Of a stretch of 64,000 nt of DNA, positions 53,451 through 62,478 are shown one piece after another. The stretch's first letter is position 1. Each line of letters opens with the position of its first letter. A program made the position numbers and the translations under genes. Origin of the DNA: Pseudomonas fluorescens. GTDB lineage: Bacteria; Pseudomonadota; Gammaproteobacteria; Pseudomonadales; Pseudomonadaceae. The notes beneath the pieces are model-generated. The model was not told where the DNA came from. It did not search any database and saw only the letters and a program-made list of their open reading frames with translations. The stretch is from positions 4,880,501 through 4,944,500 of the forward strand of contig NZ_CP078138.1 in assembly GCF_019212185.1 (NCBI RefSeq), written 5' to 3'.

Positions 53451-53716
53451 CACTGTTTCAGGGCTGTAACGCGCCAAAAAGTGCCCCTTCAAACCTAGTG
53501 CAAGCCTAGGCATTGCACATGACCGATCGATGACAAAGCCGCCGAACGGCTGCCCCACAGGCGTTGCAATTCAGCGGCCAAGTCCCGTCAAACCGGCAAT
53601 GCAACGATGGTCTACGCTTACTTCGCAGCCACCCCACGGGAGTGAAAAATCCTCACAGGCGTGAATGACCGACATCAAAGTGTCATCCACCGCCCCTAAA
53701 TTGGCTCGGGTATTGC

Positions 53717-53728
53717 TGACCTAGACCA
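53717..53728. promoter_or_regulatory. CTAG palindrome near the binding-protein gene
   Basis: TGACCTAGACCA matches TGGTCTAGACCA in 10 of 12 positions and lies 57 bases before the binding-protein start, where it could block the operon promoter. Confidence 0.55.
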
Positions 53729-53784
53729 ACCCAACCGCAAACGTTAAAAAAACGCAGCGTTGAATACGCCCAAAGGAGCTTTCG

Positions 53785-54852
53785 ATGAAACAGCTTTTCC
53801 TGGCATCACTGTTAGGCACGACCATTGCCATGTGCACCGCCGCCATGGCCGCTGACACCGATCTGAAATCCCTCGAAGCCGCTGCGCGTGCGGAAGGCGC
53901 GGTCAATAGCGTCGGCATGCCCGATGACTGGGCCAACTGGAAAGGCACTTGGGAAGACCTGGCCAAAAACTACGGGCTCAAGCACATCGACACCGACATG
54001 AGCTCGGCCCAGGAAATCGCCAAGTTCGCCGCCGAAAAAGACAACGCCAGCGCCGACATCGGCGACGTCGGCGCGGCCTTCGGCCCGATCGCGGTCAAGC
54101 AGGGCGTGGTGCAGCCCTACAAGCCTTCGACCTGGGACCAGGTACCCGACTGGGCCAAGGATAAAGACGGCAACTGGGCCCTGGCCTACACCGGCACCAT
54201 CGCGTTTATCGTCAACAAGAAGCTGCTGCACGGCTCCGAGGTTCCGACCAAATGGGCCGACCTCAAGACCGGCAAATACAAGGTCTCCATCGGTGACGTG
54301 AGCACCGCCGCCCAGGCTGCCAACGGCGTGCTGGCAGCGGCCCTGGCTAACGGTGGTGACGAGAAGAACCTGAAACCGGCGCTGTTGATGTTTGCCGAAA
54401 TCGCCAAGCAGGGTCGCCTGTCGATGGCCAACCCGACCATTGCCACCATGGAGAAAGGCGAGGTCGAAGTGGGGGTGGTCTGGGACTTCAACGGCTTGAG
54501 CTACAAGGCCAAGATGGCCAACCCGGATGACTACACCGTGCTGATCCCGTCCGATGGCTCGGTGATTTCCGGCTACACCACGATCATCAACAAATACGCG
54601 AAGAACCCCAACGCCGCCAAGCTGACCCGCGAGTACATCTTCAGCGATGCAGGCCAGATCAACCTGGCCAAAGGCAACGCTCGGCCAATCCGCGCCGAAC
54701 ACCTGACCCTGCCCGCCGAGATCCAGGCCAAGTTGCTGCCTAACGAGCAGTACAAAGGCGTGACCCCGATCAAGGACGCCGACGCTTGGGAAAAAACTTC
54801 CAAGGCGCTGCCACAGAAGTGGAACGAAGAAGTCATCGTAGAGATGAAGTAA
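53785..54852 (+). CDS. ABC transporter periplasmic substrate-binding protein
   Basis: A 355-residue protein with a signal peptide (about 1-22, ending AMA) and the type 2 periplasmic-binding fold of the iron/spermidine/2-aminoethylphosphonate group. Visible segments are SVGMPDDWANWKGTWEDLAK, IGDVGAAFGPIAVKQGVVQPY and the C-terminal FSDAGQINLAKGNARPI. It should deliver the substrate to the two permeases further along. The ATG follows AAAGGAG. It is the first gene of the operon, facing the GntR regulator. The ligand is unknown. Confidence 0.88.
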   Translation: MKQLFLASLLGTTIAMCTAAMAADTDLKSLEAAARAEGAVNSVGMPDDWANWKGTWEDLAKNYGLKHIDTDMSSAQEIAKFAAEKDNASADIGDVGAAFGPIAVKQGVVQPYKPSTWDQVPDWAKDKDGNWALAYTGTIAFIVNKKLLHGSEVPTKWADLKTGKYKVSIGDVSTAAQAANGVLAAALANGGDEKNLKPALLMFAEIAKQGRLSMANPTIATMEKGEVEVGVVWDFNGLSYKAKMANPDDYTVLIPSDGSVISGYTTIINKYAKNPNAAKLTREYIFSDAGQINLAKGNARPIRAEHLTLPAEIQAKLLPNEQYKGVTPIKDADAWEKTSKALPQKWNEEVIVEMK

Positions 54853-54854
54853 CC

Positions 54855-54948
54855 CCTGTAAGAGCGAGCCTGCTCGCGATGGCGCCCTGACATTCGAAGA
54901 TCCTCTCGGGTGTCAGACCGCTCTCGCGAGCAGGCTCGCTCCTACAAC
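54855..54948. repeat. Inverted REP pair inside the ABC operon
   Basis: CCTGTAAGAGCGAGCCTGCT (54855) and its inverse CTCTCGCGAGCAGGCTCGCT (54921) are about 45 bases apart. They sit just after the binding-protein gene and can form a large hairpin in the operon mRNA. Confidence 0.8.
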
Positions 54949-54992
54949 GAATTACGATGTTTCGAGTTACTGATGTACGGAGTTTCAGTGCC

Positions 54993-55799
54993 ATGAGTCA
55001 CAACGTCATCCTTGTCGTCCTCGACGGTCTCAACTACGAAGTCGCGCGGCACGCCATGGGGCATTTGCAGGCCTATGTGCAGGCGAAAAAAGCCGCCCTG
55101 TACAAACTCACCTGCGAGCTGCCTTCGCTGTCGCGCCCGCTCTACGAAACGATCCTGACCGGGGTCACGCCGATCGACAGCGGTATCGTCCACAACAACG
55201 TCGCGCGCCTGTCCAACCAGCGCAGTATCTATCACTACGCCCGTGACGCCGGCCTGACTACCGCCGCCGCGGCCTATCACTGGGTCAGCGAGCTGTACAA
55301 CCGCTCCCCCTTCGTCCCGGCCCGAGATCGCCACACCGCCGAGCCCGAATTACCGATCCAGTACGGCCACTTCTATTGGTCCGACCACTACCCGGATTCG
55401 CACCTGTTCGCCGACGCCGAACACCTGCGCCTGCAACATGCCCCGCACTTTCTGCTGGTGCACCCGATGAACATCGACGACGCCGGGCACAAGCACGGCC
55501 TCGACACCCCGCAGTACCGCAACAGCGCCCGCTCGGCCGACATCATCCTGGCCGACTACCTGCAAGGCTGGCTCGACGCCGGCTACCAGGTGCTGGTGAC
55601 CGCCGACCACGGCATGAACAACGACCGCTCCCACAACGGCCTGCTGGCCGAGGAACGGGAGGTCCCACTGTTTGTGATTGGCGATGCCTTCAGCTTCGAC
55701 CCCGATGCCGCTCCCGCACAGCTCGAGCTGTGCGGCACGGTGTGCCAGTTGCTCGGCATACCCCACGACAAACCTGTATGCCGGGAGTTGCTCAAGTGA
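54993..55799 (+). CDS. Cytoplasmic alkaline-phosphatase-superfamily phosphodiesterase/phosphatase
   Basis: A 268-residue enzyme with the alkaline phosphatase/NPP fold. The first metal ligand is Asp11 in VVLDGL, and the likely nucleophile Ser47 lies in LPSLSRPLYETILTG. DDAGHKHG and TADHGMNND supply the other ligands. There is no signal peptide, so it acts inside the cell after import. Starting at the ATG at 54993 gives the natural metal-site spacing. Its stop overlaps the GTG of the next permease (GTGA). A phosphodiester or phosphonate substrate is inferred. Confidence 0.85.
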   Translation: MSHNVILVVLDGLNYEVARHAMGHLQAYVQAKKAALYKLTCELPSLSRPLYETILTGVTPIDSGIVHNNVARLSNQRSIYHYARDAGLTTAAAAYHWVSELYNRSPFVPARDRHTAEPELPIQYGHFYWSDHYPDSHLFADAEHLRLQHAPHFLLVHPMNIDDAGHKHGLDTPQYRNSARSADIILADYLQGWLDAGYQVLVTADHGMNNDRSHNGLLAEEREVPLFVIGDAFSFDPDAAPAQLELCGTVCQLLGIPHDKPVCRELLK

Positions 55800-56641
55800 A
55801 CGCCATCACGCGCGGTAAATGGCTGGCAGCCTTGTGCCTGGTGCCTTTTGCGATCTTCTTTTTCGTGTTCCAGATCGCCCCGCTGTGCTGGGTGCTGATC
55901 AACAGCCTGCAATCGGAAGAGTTTGGCTGGGGCCTGGCCAACTTCGATAAAATCTTCAGCTCCAGGTTTTACCTGCAAGCGATCCAGCACAGCTTGGAAA
56001 TCAGTTTTTATTCCAGCCTGTTCGGCATTGTCATTGCCATCCTCGGCGCCTACTCGCTGCGCCGGGTCGACTCCAGGCTGCGTAACTTCGTCAACGCCTT
56101 CGCCAACATGACCAGCAACTTTTCCGGTGTGCCCCTGGCCTTCGCCTTCATCATTCTGCTGGGCTTCAACGGCAGTATCACCATCATGCTCAAGCAGGCC
56201 GGGATCATTGAGGACTTCAACCTGTACTCAAAAACCGGGCTGATCATCCTCTACACCTACTTCCAGATTCCCCTGGGTGTATTGCTGCTGTACCCGGCGT
56301 TCGACGCCCTGCGTGAAGACTGGCGCGAATCCGCCGAGTTGCTGGGGGCCAACGGCTGGCAGTTCTGGCGCCACATCGGCCTGCCGGTGCTGACCCCGGC
56401 CCTGCTCGGCACTTTCGTGATCCTGCTGGCCAACGCCCTGGGCGCCTACGCCACGGTGTACGCCCTGACCACCGGCAACTTCAACGTCTTGCCGATCCGC
56501 ATCGCGGCGATGGTTTCAGGTGACATTACCCTGGACCCGAACATGGCCAGTGCCCTGGCCGTGGTGCTGGTGGCCTTGATGACCCTGGTGACCGTGGTCC
56601 ATCAGTTATTGTTGAAGAGGAGCTACCATGTCTCGCGCTGA
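55796..56641 (+). CDS. ABC transporter permease, first subunit
   Basis: A 281-residue membrane protein with six helices. The EAA-type loop that contacts the ATPase is SAELLGANGWQFWRHIGLPV (about residues 180-199). The GTG start overlaps the phosphatase stop, and its 3' end overlaps the second permease by 14 bases, so all are in one coupled operon. It resembles PotB/PhnU-type subunits. Confidence 0.88.
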   Translation: MNAITRGKWLAALCLVPFAIFFFVFQIAPLCWVLINSLQSEEFGWGLANFDKIFSSRFYLQAIQHSLEISFYSSLFGIVIAILGAYSLRRVDSRLRNFVNAFANMTSNFSGVPLAFAFIILLGFNGSITIMLKQAGIIEDFNLYSKTGLIILYTYFQIPLGVLLLYPAFDALREDWRESAELLGANGWQFWRHIGLPVLTPALLGTFVILLANALGAYATVYALTTGNFNVLPIRIAAMVSGDITLDPNMASALAVVLVALMTLVTVVHQLLLKRSYHVSR

Positions 56642-57428
56642 ACCCGGCTCTGCAGCCCTTTATCACCGCGTGGTGGTCTACCTGCTGTTTGCCATCTTGC
56701 TGCTGCCGCTGGTTGGCACGCTGATCTACTCGATTTCCAGCAGTTGGTCGGCGACCATCCTGCCCTCCGGCTTCACCTTCAAGTGGTACCTGCAACTGTG
56801 GAGTGACCCGCGTTTTCTCAATGCCTTCGGCCAGTCGCTGCTGGTCTGCGTCGGGGCGCTGATCCTGTCGGTGGTGCTGATCCTGCCGCTGCTGTTCGTG
56901 GTTCATTACCACTTCCCCAAGCTCGACGCACTGATGAACATTCTGATTTTGCTGCCGTTCGCGGTGCCGCCGGTGGTGTCCTCGGTGGGGCTGTTGCAAC
57001 TCTACGGTTCCGGTCCCTTCGCCATGGTCGGCACACCCTGGATCCTCATCGGCTGCTACTTCACCGTGGCGCTGCCGTTCATGTACCGGGCGATCACCAA
57101 CAACCTGCAGGCGATCAATCTGCGCGACCTGATGGACGCCGCCCAACTGCTCGGCGCCAGCACCTGGCAGGCAGCGTTCCTGGTGGTCCTGCCCAACCTG
57201 CGCAAGGGCCTGATGGTGGCGTTGCTGCTGTCGTTCTCGTTCCTGTTCGGCGAATTCGTGTTCGCCAACATCCTCGTCGGCACCCGCTACGAAACCCTGC
57301 AGGTGTACCTCAACAACATGCGTAACAGCAGCGGTCACTTCACCAGCGCACTGGTGATCTCCTACTTCCTCTTTGTGCTGGTTCTGACCTGGGCTGCCAA
57401 TATCTTGAACAAGGACAAAAGCCAATGA
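56628..57428 (+). CDS. ABC transporter permease, second subunit
   Basis: A 266-residue membrane protein with six helices and the EAA loop AAQLLGASTWQAAFLVVLPN. It pairs with the preceding permease. The start at 56628 is preceded by GAGGAG, inside the end of the previous gene. The stop overlaps the ATPase start (ATGA). It resembles PotC/PhnV-type subunits. Confidence 0.88.
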   Translation: MSRAEPGSAALYHRVVVYLLFAILLLPLVGTLIYSISSSWSATILPSGFTFKWYLQLWSDPRFLNAFGQSLLVCVGALILSVVLILPLLFVVHYHFPKLDALMNILILLPFAVPPVVSSVGLLQLYGSGPFAMVGTPWILIGCYFTVALPFMYRAITNNLQAINLRDLMDAAQLLGASTWQAAFLVVLPNLRKGLMVALLLSFSFLFGEFVFANILVGTRYETLQVYLNNMRNSSGHFTSALVISYFLFVLVLTWAANILNKDKSQ

Positions 57429-58414
57429 GCTATGTCAGCGTCCAACACCTGCAAAAAAACTATTCCGGCACCACGGTGTTCAGTGACATCAACTGCGAGA
57501 TCCAGAAAGGCGAGTTCGTCACCCTGCTCGGCCCATCGGGTTGCGGCAAGTCCACCCTGCTGCGCTGCATTGCCGGGCTGACCGCGGTGGATGGCGGCAA
57601 GATCCTGCTCGAGGGGCAGGACCTGGTGCCCATGAGCCCACAAAAACGCGGGATCGGCATGGTGTTCCAGAGCTATGCACTGTTCCCCAACATGACCGTG
57701 GAGCAGAACGTGGCCTTCGGCTTGCGCATGCAAAAGGTCAATGCCGACGACAGCCACAAGCGCGTGCAGGAAGTGCTGCAACTGGTGGAGCTGACGGACT
57801 TTGCCGCGCGTTATCCGCACCAGTTGTCCGGCGGTCAATGCCAGCGCGTGGCCCTCGCCCGCTCACTGGTCACCCGGCCGCGCCTGCTGTTGCTCGATGA
57901 GCCGCTGTCGGCACTGGACGCGCGGATTCGCAAACACCTGCGCGAACAGATCCGTCAGATTCAACGTGAACTGGGCCTGACCACCATTTTCGTCACCCAC
58001 GATCAGGAAGAAGCCCTGACAATGTCTGACCGAATATTCCTGATGAACCAGGGAAAGATCGTACAAAGTGGCGACGCAGAGACGCTCTACACTGCGCCGG
58101 CGGATGTATTTGCCGCCGGTTTTATCGGCAACTACAACCTGCTCGACCCGGCCAGCGCCAGCAAACTGCTGCAACGGCCGGTCACCAGCCGTATCGCAAT
58201 ACGCCCCGAAGCCATCGAATTGAGTCGCATCGGTGAACCGGACGCACTGATCCGCAGCCACAGTCTGCTGGGCAATGTCATTCGCTACCGGGTCGAAGCT
58301 CGGGGCGTGGAACTGGTGGTGGATGTGCTGAACCGTTCGGCGGCCGACCTCTATGCCGATGGTCAACGTCTGGCACTGTCCATCGATCCGACGGCCTTGT
58401 GTGAGGTAGCGTAA
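57425..58414 (+). CDS. ABC transporter ATP-binding protein
   Basis: A 329-residue ATPase. Walker A is GPSGCGKST (residues 36-44), the signature is LSGGQCQRVALARS, Walker B is LLLLDEPLSALDARIR, and the H-loop is in VTHDQEEALTMSD. A C-terminal TOBE-like domain (about 245-329) resembles PotA/PhnT. It energises import by the two permeases. It overlaps the second permease by four bases. Confidence 0.93.
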   Translation: MSYVSVQHLQKNYSGTTVFSDINCEIQKGEFVTLLGPSGCGKSTLLRCIAGLTAVDGGKILLEGQDLVPMSPQKRGIGMVFQSYALFPNMTVEQNVAFGLRMQKVNADDSHKRVQEVLQLVELTDFAARYPHQLSGGQCQRVALARSLVTRPRLLLLDEPLSALDARIRKHLREQIRQIQRELGLTTIFVTHDQEEALTMSDRIFLMNQGKIVQSGDAETLYTAPADVFAAGFIGNYNLLDPASASKLLQRPVTSRIAIRPEAIELSRIGEPDALIRSHSLLGNVIRYRVEARGVELVVDVLNRSAADLYADGQRLALSIDPTALCEVA

Positions 58415-58457
58415 TGCTTGTGCCGCAACCACCGATTTCGAAGAGAGAACCCTACTG

Positions 58458-59111
58458 ATGTCTTTGGCAATTTTTGATCTGGACGAAACCCTGATTCACG
58501 GCGACTGCGCGACCCTTTGGAGCGAGCAGATGGCGCGCCTGGGCTGGGTCGATGGCGAATCCTTCATGCGCCGCAACAATGAACTGATGGATGCCTACAG
58601 CCACGGCAAGCTGGCTATGGAGGAGTTCATGGACTTCAGCCTCGAGCCGCTGATTGGCCGCACGCCGGAAGAAGTCGAACACCTTGTAGGTCCCTGGGTC
58701 GAAGACTTCATCGAACCCATCATCTTCAGCGACGCCACCAAAACCATCGCCGCCCACCGCAAGGCAGGTGATCGAATCCTGGTGATTTCCGCCTCCGGTA
58801 CGCACCTGGTCGCACCCATTGCCGAGCGCCTGGGGATCGACGAAATCCTCGGCATCCAACTGGAAGTGGTCAACGGTTTCTACACCGGCAAGACCGTCGG
58901 CACCCTGACCTACCGCGAAGGCAAGATCACCCGCCTGCTGGAATGGCTGGACGCCGAAGAGGAAAATCTTGAAGGCGCGAGTTTCTATTCGGATTCGCGT
59001 AACGACTTGCCGCTGCTGCTCAAGGTCGACTTCCCGCACGTCGTCAACCCGGATCCGGTGTTGCGTGAGCATGCAGAAAAGGCCGGCTGGCCGATTCATC
59101 TGTGGAAATAG
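58458..59111 (+). CDS. HAD-IB family phosphatase (SerB/CicA-like)
   Basis: A 217-residue cytoplasmic phosphatase with the nucleophile motif FDLDET (Asp7, Asp9). The other HAD motifs are VISASGTH (motif II) and FYSDSRNDLPLL (motif IV). The HAD-IB cap region is seen in RNNELMDAYSHGKLAMEEF. It is 43 bases downstream of the ATPase and probably ends the operon. It could remove phosphate from the compound first cut by the phosphodiesterase. Confidence 0.87.
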   Translation: MSLAIFDLDETLIHGDCATLWSEQMARLGWVDGESFMRRNNELMDAYSHGKLAMEEFMDFSLEPLIGRTPEEVEHLVGPWVEDFIEPIIFSDATKTIAAHRKAGDRILVISASGTHLVAPIAERLGIDEILGIQLEVVNGFYTGKTVGTLTYREGKITRLLEWLDAEEENLEGASFYSDSRNDLPLLLKVDFPHVVNPDPVLREHAEKAGWPIHLWK

Positions 59112-59123
59112 AGATCGCTGTTC

Positions 59124-59148
59124 GCTGGCACGCCACGCGCGTGCCAGC
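59124..59148. terminator. Bidirectional hairpin between convergent genes
   Basis: GCTGGCACGC and GCGTGCCAGC pair over ten bases around a five-base loop. It lies between the stops of the HAD gene and the quinone oxidoreductase gene. Confidence 0.6.
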
Positions 59149-59165
59149 CAACACGGTCTACCGCC

Positions 59166-60128
59166 TCAAACCAGACTTTCGTCGATCACCAGCACCAACT
59201 TGCCCGACACCTGATTACCCGCCAGCTCGGCAAACGCCGCCTCGGCGTCGGTGATCGGGTAGGTCTTGGCCAGTTGCGGGCTCAAACGGCCTTCGGCGAA
59301 CAACGGCCAGACTTGCTGGTGCAAGTCAGTGAACAGATCAGCCTTGAACTGATCATCACGGTTGCGCAGGGTCGAACCGATTACCTGAACCCGCTTGGCC
59401 AGCACTTGTGCCAGATCCACCTTCGCGTCGCGCCCGCCCATCAGGCCAATCAGCACCCAACGCCCGTCGCGGGCCAGTACCTTGAGGTTCAGCCCTGCAT
59501 AGTTGGCGCCGACCGGGTCGAGAATCACATCAAACGGCCCCAGGTCATTCAAACCCTCCAGTCCATCTGTGCGCACCACCCCGCCCTGGGCGCCAAGCGC
59601 CTCGCAGTAGGCTAGTCGATCCGCCGAGCCCACGCTGACCCAGCACGGGCTGCCAAACGCCTTGCACAACTGAATGGCGGCCGAACCCACGCCACTGGCC
59701 CCGGCATGCAGTAACACTTTCTCCCCCGGCTTGAGTGCCGCCAGTTGAAACAGATTCAACCAGGCGGTGCTGTATACCTCCGGCAAGCCGGCGGCTTCAG
59801 CCAGCGACAAGCCCTCCGGCACCGGCAATACGTGACGGCCGTCGACCACCACTTCCTCGGCCATGCCGCCACCGGCCAGCAGCGCGCAGACCCGGTCGCC
59901 AACCTGCCAGGACGAGCCCGGCCCGACCTCGCTGATGATTCCCGAACACTCCAGGCCCAGTACCTGACTGGCGCCGGGAGGAGCAGGATAGAGCCCCGCT
60001 CGCTGTAACAAGTCGGCTCGATTCAAGCCCGCTGCCGCCACACGGATGCGAACTTGTCCTACATCACAGGCCGGACTGGGCTCTTCAACCCACTCCACAT
60101 GACCTTCAACGCCTTGCAATGCCTTCAC
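59166..60128 (-). CDS. NAD(P)H quinone oxidoreductase (PIG3/MDR type)
   Basis: A 320-residue zinc-free medium-chain reductase. The segment AGLNRADLLQRAGLYPAPPG near the start and the nucleotide loop LLHAGASGVGSAAIQLC are typical of PIG3/QOR proteins. They reduce quinones by NADPH. The start is GTG at 60128 behind GGAGG; the longer in-frame extension was rejected. It is divergent from prc with a 104-base gap. Confidence 0.9.
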   Translation of the reverse strand: MKALQGVEGHVEWVEEPSPACDVGQVRIRVAAAGLNRADLLQRAGLYPAPPGASQVLGLECSGIISEVGPGSSWQVGDRVCALLAGGGMAEEVVVDGRHVLPVPEGLSLAEAAGLPEVYSTAWLNLFQLAALKPGEKVLLHAGASGVGSAAIQLCKAFGSPCWVSVGSADRLAYCEALGAQGGVVRTDGLEGLNDLGPFDVILDPVGANYAGLNLKVLARDGRWVLIGLMGGRDAKVDLAQVLAKRVQVIGSTLRNRDDQFKADLFTDLHQQVWPLFAEGRLSPQLAKTYPITDAEAAFAELAGNQVSGKLVLVIDESLV

Positions 60129-60232
60129 AGTGCCTCCATAGTGAGTCTGGACTGAGCCCGTGCTGTAGCGCCGGGCTTTTTGCATTATGCGACCGGCCCA
60201 TTGGGAACCGGCGACTTCAAAGACGGCCTAAT

Positions 60233-62353
60233 ATGCGTTATCAATTGTCCCCGCGTCGAATCGGCATGAAGCATTTGTTCCCCAGCACCGCACTCGCTCT
60301 ATTCATTGGTCTTGGCAGCTTGTCGCTGTCAGCCAATACGTTCGCAGCCAATAGCTGGGACAAGCTTCAGCCCGATCGTGACGAGGTGATTGCCAGCCTG
60401 AACGTCGTCGAACTGCTCAAGCGCCACCACTACAGCAAGCCGCCACTCGATGATGCGCGCTCGGTGATTATCTACGACAGCTACCTCAAGCTGCTGGATC
60501 CCTCGCGCAGCTACTTCATGGCCAGCGACATTGCCGAATTCGACAAATGGAAAACCCAGTTTGACGATTTCCTCAAGAGCGGCGATCTGAACGCCGGCTT
60601 CACCATCTACAAACGTTATCTGGACCGAGTCAAATCGCGTCTGGACTTCGTCCTCGCCGAACTGAACAAGGGCGTCGACAAGATCGACTTCACCACCAAG
60701 GAAACCTTGCTGATCGATCGCAAGGATGCACCGTGGCTCAAGTCCACCACCGAACTCGACGACCTGTGGCGCAAACGCGTCAAGGACGAAGTGCTGCGCA
60801 TGAAGATTGCCGGCAAGGATTCCAAGCAGATCCAGGAAACCCTGACCAAGCGCTACAAAAACCAGCTGTCGCGCCTGGACCAGACCCGCGCCGAAGACAT
60901 CTTCCAGGCGTACATCAATACCTTCGCCATGTCCTACGACCCGCACACCAACTATCTGTCGCCGGATAACGCGGAAAACTTCGACATCAACATGAGCCTG
61001 TCCCTCGAGGGCATCGGCGCCGTGCTGCAGAGCGACAACGACCAGGTCAAGATCGTACGCTTGGTGCCGGCCGGCCCTGCCGACAAGACCAAGCAAGTGG
61101 CCCCGGCGGACAAGATCATTGGCGTAGCCCAGGGCAATAAAGAGATGGTCGACGTGGTCGGCTGGCGCCTGGACGAAGTGGTCAAGCTGATTCGCGGTCC
61201 GAAAGGCACCGTGGTGCGCCTGGAAGTGATTCCGGCCAACAATGCGCCGAACGACCAGACCAGCAAGATCGTGCCGATCACTCGTGAAGCGGTGAAGCTC
61301 GAAGACCAGGCGGTTAAAAAATCCGTGCTCAACCTCAAGCAGGATGGCAAGGACTACAAGCTCGGCGTGATCGAGATCCCGGCCTTCTACCTCGACTTCA
61401 AGGCATTCCGTGCCGGTGATCCGGACTACAAGAGCACCACCCGCGACGTCAAGAAACTGCTGACCGAGTTGCAGAAAGAGAAAGTCGACGGCGTCGTTAT
61501 CGACCTGCGCAACAACGGCGGTGGTTCCCTGCAGGAAGCCACCGAGCTGACAAGCCTGTTCATCGACAAGGGCCCGACCGTGCTGGTGCGCAATGCCGAT
61601 GGCCGGGTCGATGTGCTCGAAGACGAAAACCCGGGCGCCTTCTACAAAGGCCCGATGGCGTTGCTGGTCAACCGCCTGTCGGCCTCGGCCTCGGAGATTT
61701 TTGCCGGCGCCATGCAGGACTACCACCGCGCGCTGATCATTGGCGGCCAGACCTTCGGCAAAGGCACCGTGCAGACCATCCAGCCGCTGAACCATGGCGA
61801 ACTGAAGCTGACCCTGGCCAAGTTCTACCGGGTTTCCGGCCAGAGCACCCAGCATCAGGGCGTACTGCCGGACATCGACTACCCGTCGCTGATCGATACC
61901 AAGGAAATTGGCGAAAGCGCCCTGCCGGAAGCCATGCCGTGGGACACCATCCGCCCGGCGATCAAGCCGGCCGTGGACCCGTTCAAGCCGTTCCTCGCCC
62001 AGCTCAAGAGCGAGCATGACGACCGTACCGCCAAGGATGCGGAATTCGTGTTCATCCGCGACAAGCTGGCCCTGGCGCAGAAGCTGATGGCGGAAAAAAC
62101 CGTCAGCCTCAACGAAGCCGAACGCCGTGCGCAACATGCCGATATCGAAGCCAAGCAACTGGCGATGGAGAACATCCGGCGCAAGGCCAAGGGCGAAGAG
62201 CCGCTCAAGGAGCTGAAAAAAGAGGACGAGGACGCCATCGCCGCCGAGCCGGACAAGACCAAGCCGGAAGACGACGCCTACCTGAGCGAGACCGGGCGCA
62301 TTCTGCTCGACTACCTGAAGCTCAATACCGCGGTGGCCAGCAACAAGAAGTGA
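60233..62353 (+). CDS. prc: Carboxy-terminal (tail-specific) protease Prc
   Basis: A 706-residue periplasmic serine protease of family S41. A signal peptide covers about residues 1-38 (KHLFPSTALALFIGLGSLSL core), followed by a helical N-domain and a PDZ domain near 240-330. The Ser-Lys dyad is Ser487 in SASASEIFAG and Lys510 in TFGKGTVQ. A C-terminal helical domain follows. In P. aeruginosa the homologue (also AlgO) degrades mutant MucA. The ATG at 60266 (MKHLFPST) is an equally possible start. It is monocistronic, with a terminator at 62418. Confidence 0.93.
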   Translation: MRYQLSPRRIGMKHLFPSTALALFIGLGSLSLSANTFAANSWDKLQPDRDEVIASLNVVELLKRHHYSKPPLDDARSVIIYDSYLKLLDPSRSYFMASDIAEFDKWKTQFDDFLKSGDLNAGFTIYKRYLDRVKSRLDFVLAELNKGVDKIDFTTKETLLIDRKDAPWLKSTTELDDLWRKRVKDEVLRMKIAGKDSKQIQETLTKRYKNQLSRLDQTRAEDIFQAYINTFAMSYDPHTNYLSPDNAENFDINMSLSLEGIGAVLQSDNDQVKIVRLVPAGPADKTKQVAPADKIIGVAQGNKEMVDVVGWRLDEVVKLIRGPKGTVVRLEVIPANNAPNDQTSKIVPITREAVKLEDQAVKKSVLNLKQDGKDYKLGVIEIPAFYLDFKAFRAGDPDYKSTTRDVKKLLTELQKEKVDGVVIDLRNNGGGSLQEATELTSLFIDKGPTVLVRNADGRVDVLEDENPGAFYKGPMALLVNRLSASASEIFAGAMQDYHRALIIGGQTFGKGTVQTIQPLNHGELKLTLAKFYRVSGQSTQHQGVLPDIDYPSLIDTKEIGESALPEAMPWDTIRPAIKPAVDPFKPFLAQLKSEHDDRTAKDAEFVFIRDKLALAQKLMAEKTVSLNEAERRAQHADIEAKQLAMENIRRKAKGEEPLKELKKEDEDAIAAEPDKTKPEDDAYLSETGRILLDYLKLNTAVASNKK

Positions 62354-62417
62354 TGGCTATTTAATACTAGCCCTCTCCGGAGTGTCATCAAATAGACATC
62401 ATTCTGTCGTGAAATAC

Positions 62418-62463
62418 AGGACCGGGTTTGCTCTGCTACAGGGCCAACCCGGTCCTTTTTTTA
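62418..62463 (+). terminator. Rho-independent terminator of prc
   Basis: AGGACCGGGTT and AACCCGGTCCT pair over 11 bases, with seven or eight T residues following. It separates prc from the cyclic-di-GMP gene. Confidence 0.9.
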
Positions 62464-62478
62464 TCGACAGAGATCGCC

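Larger units (their letters stand above)
53424..53784. other. Divergent control region of the ABC-phosphatase operon
   Basis: This 361-base region has no gene. It holds two CTAG palindromes (53437 and 53717), close to each divergent start, and a run of A near 53745. No certain -35/-10 pair could be set. Confidence 0.6.

Noticed and set aside
60329..62158. Leftward open frame over prc
   Set aside because: Shadow frame. The strong S41 motifs are on the plus strand.
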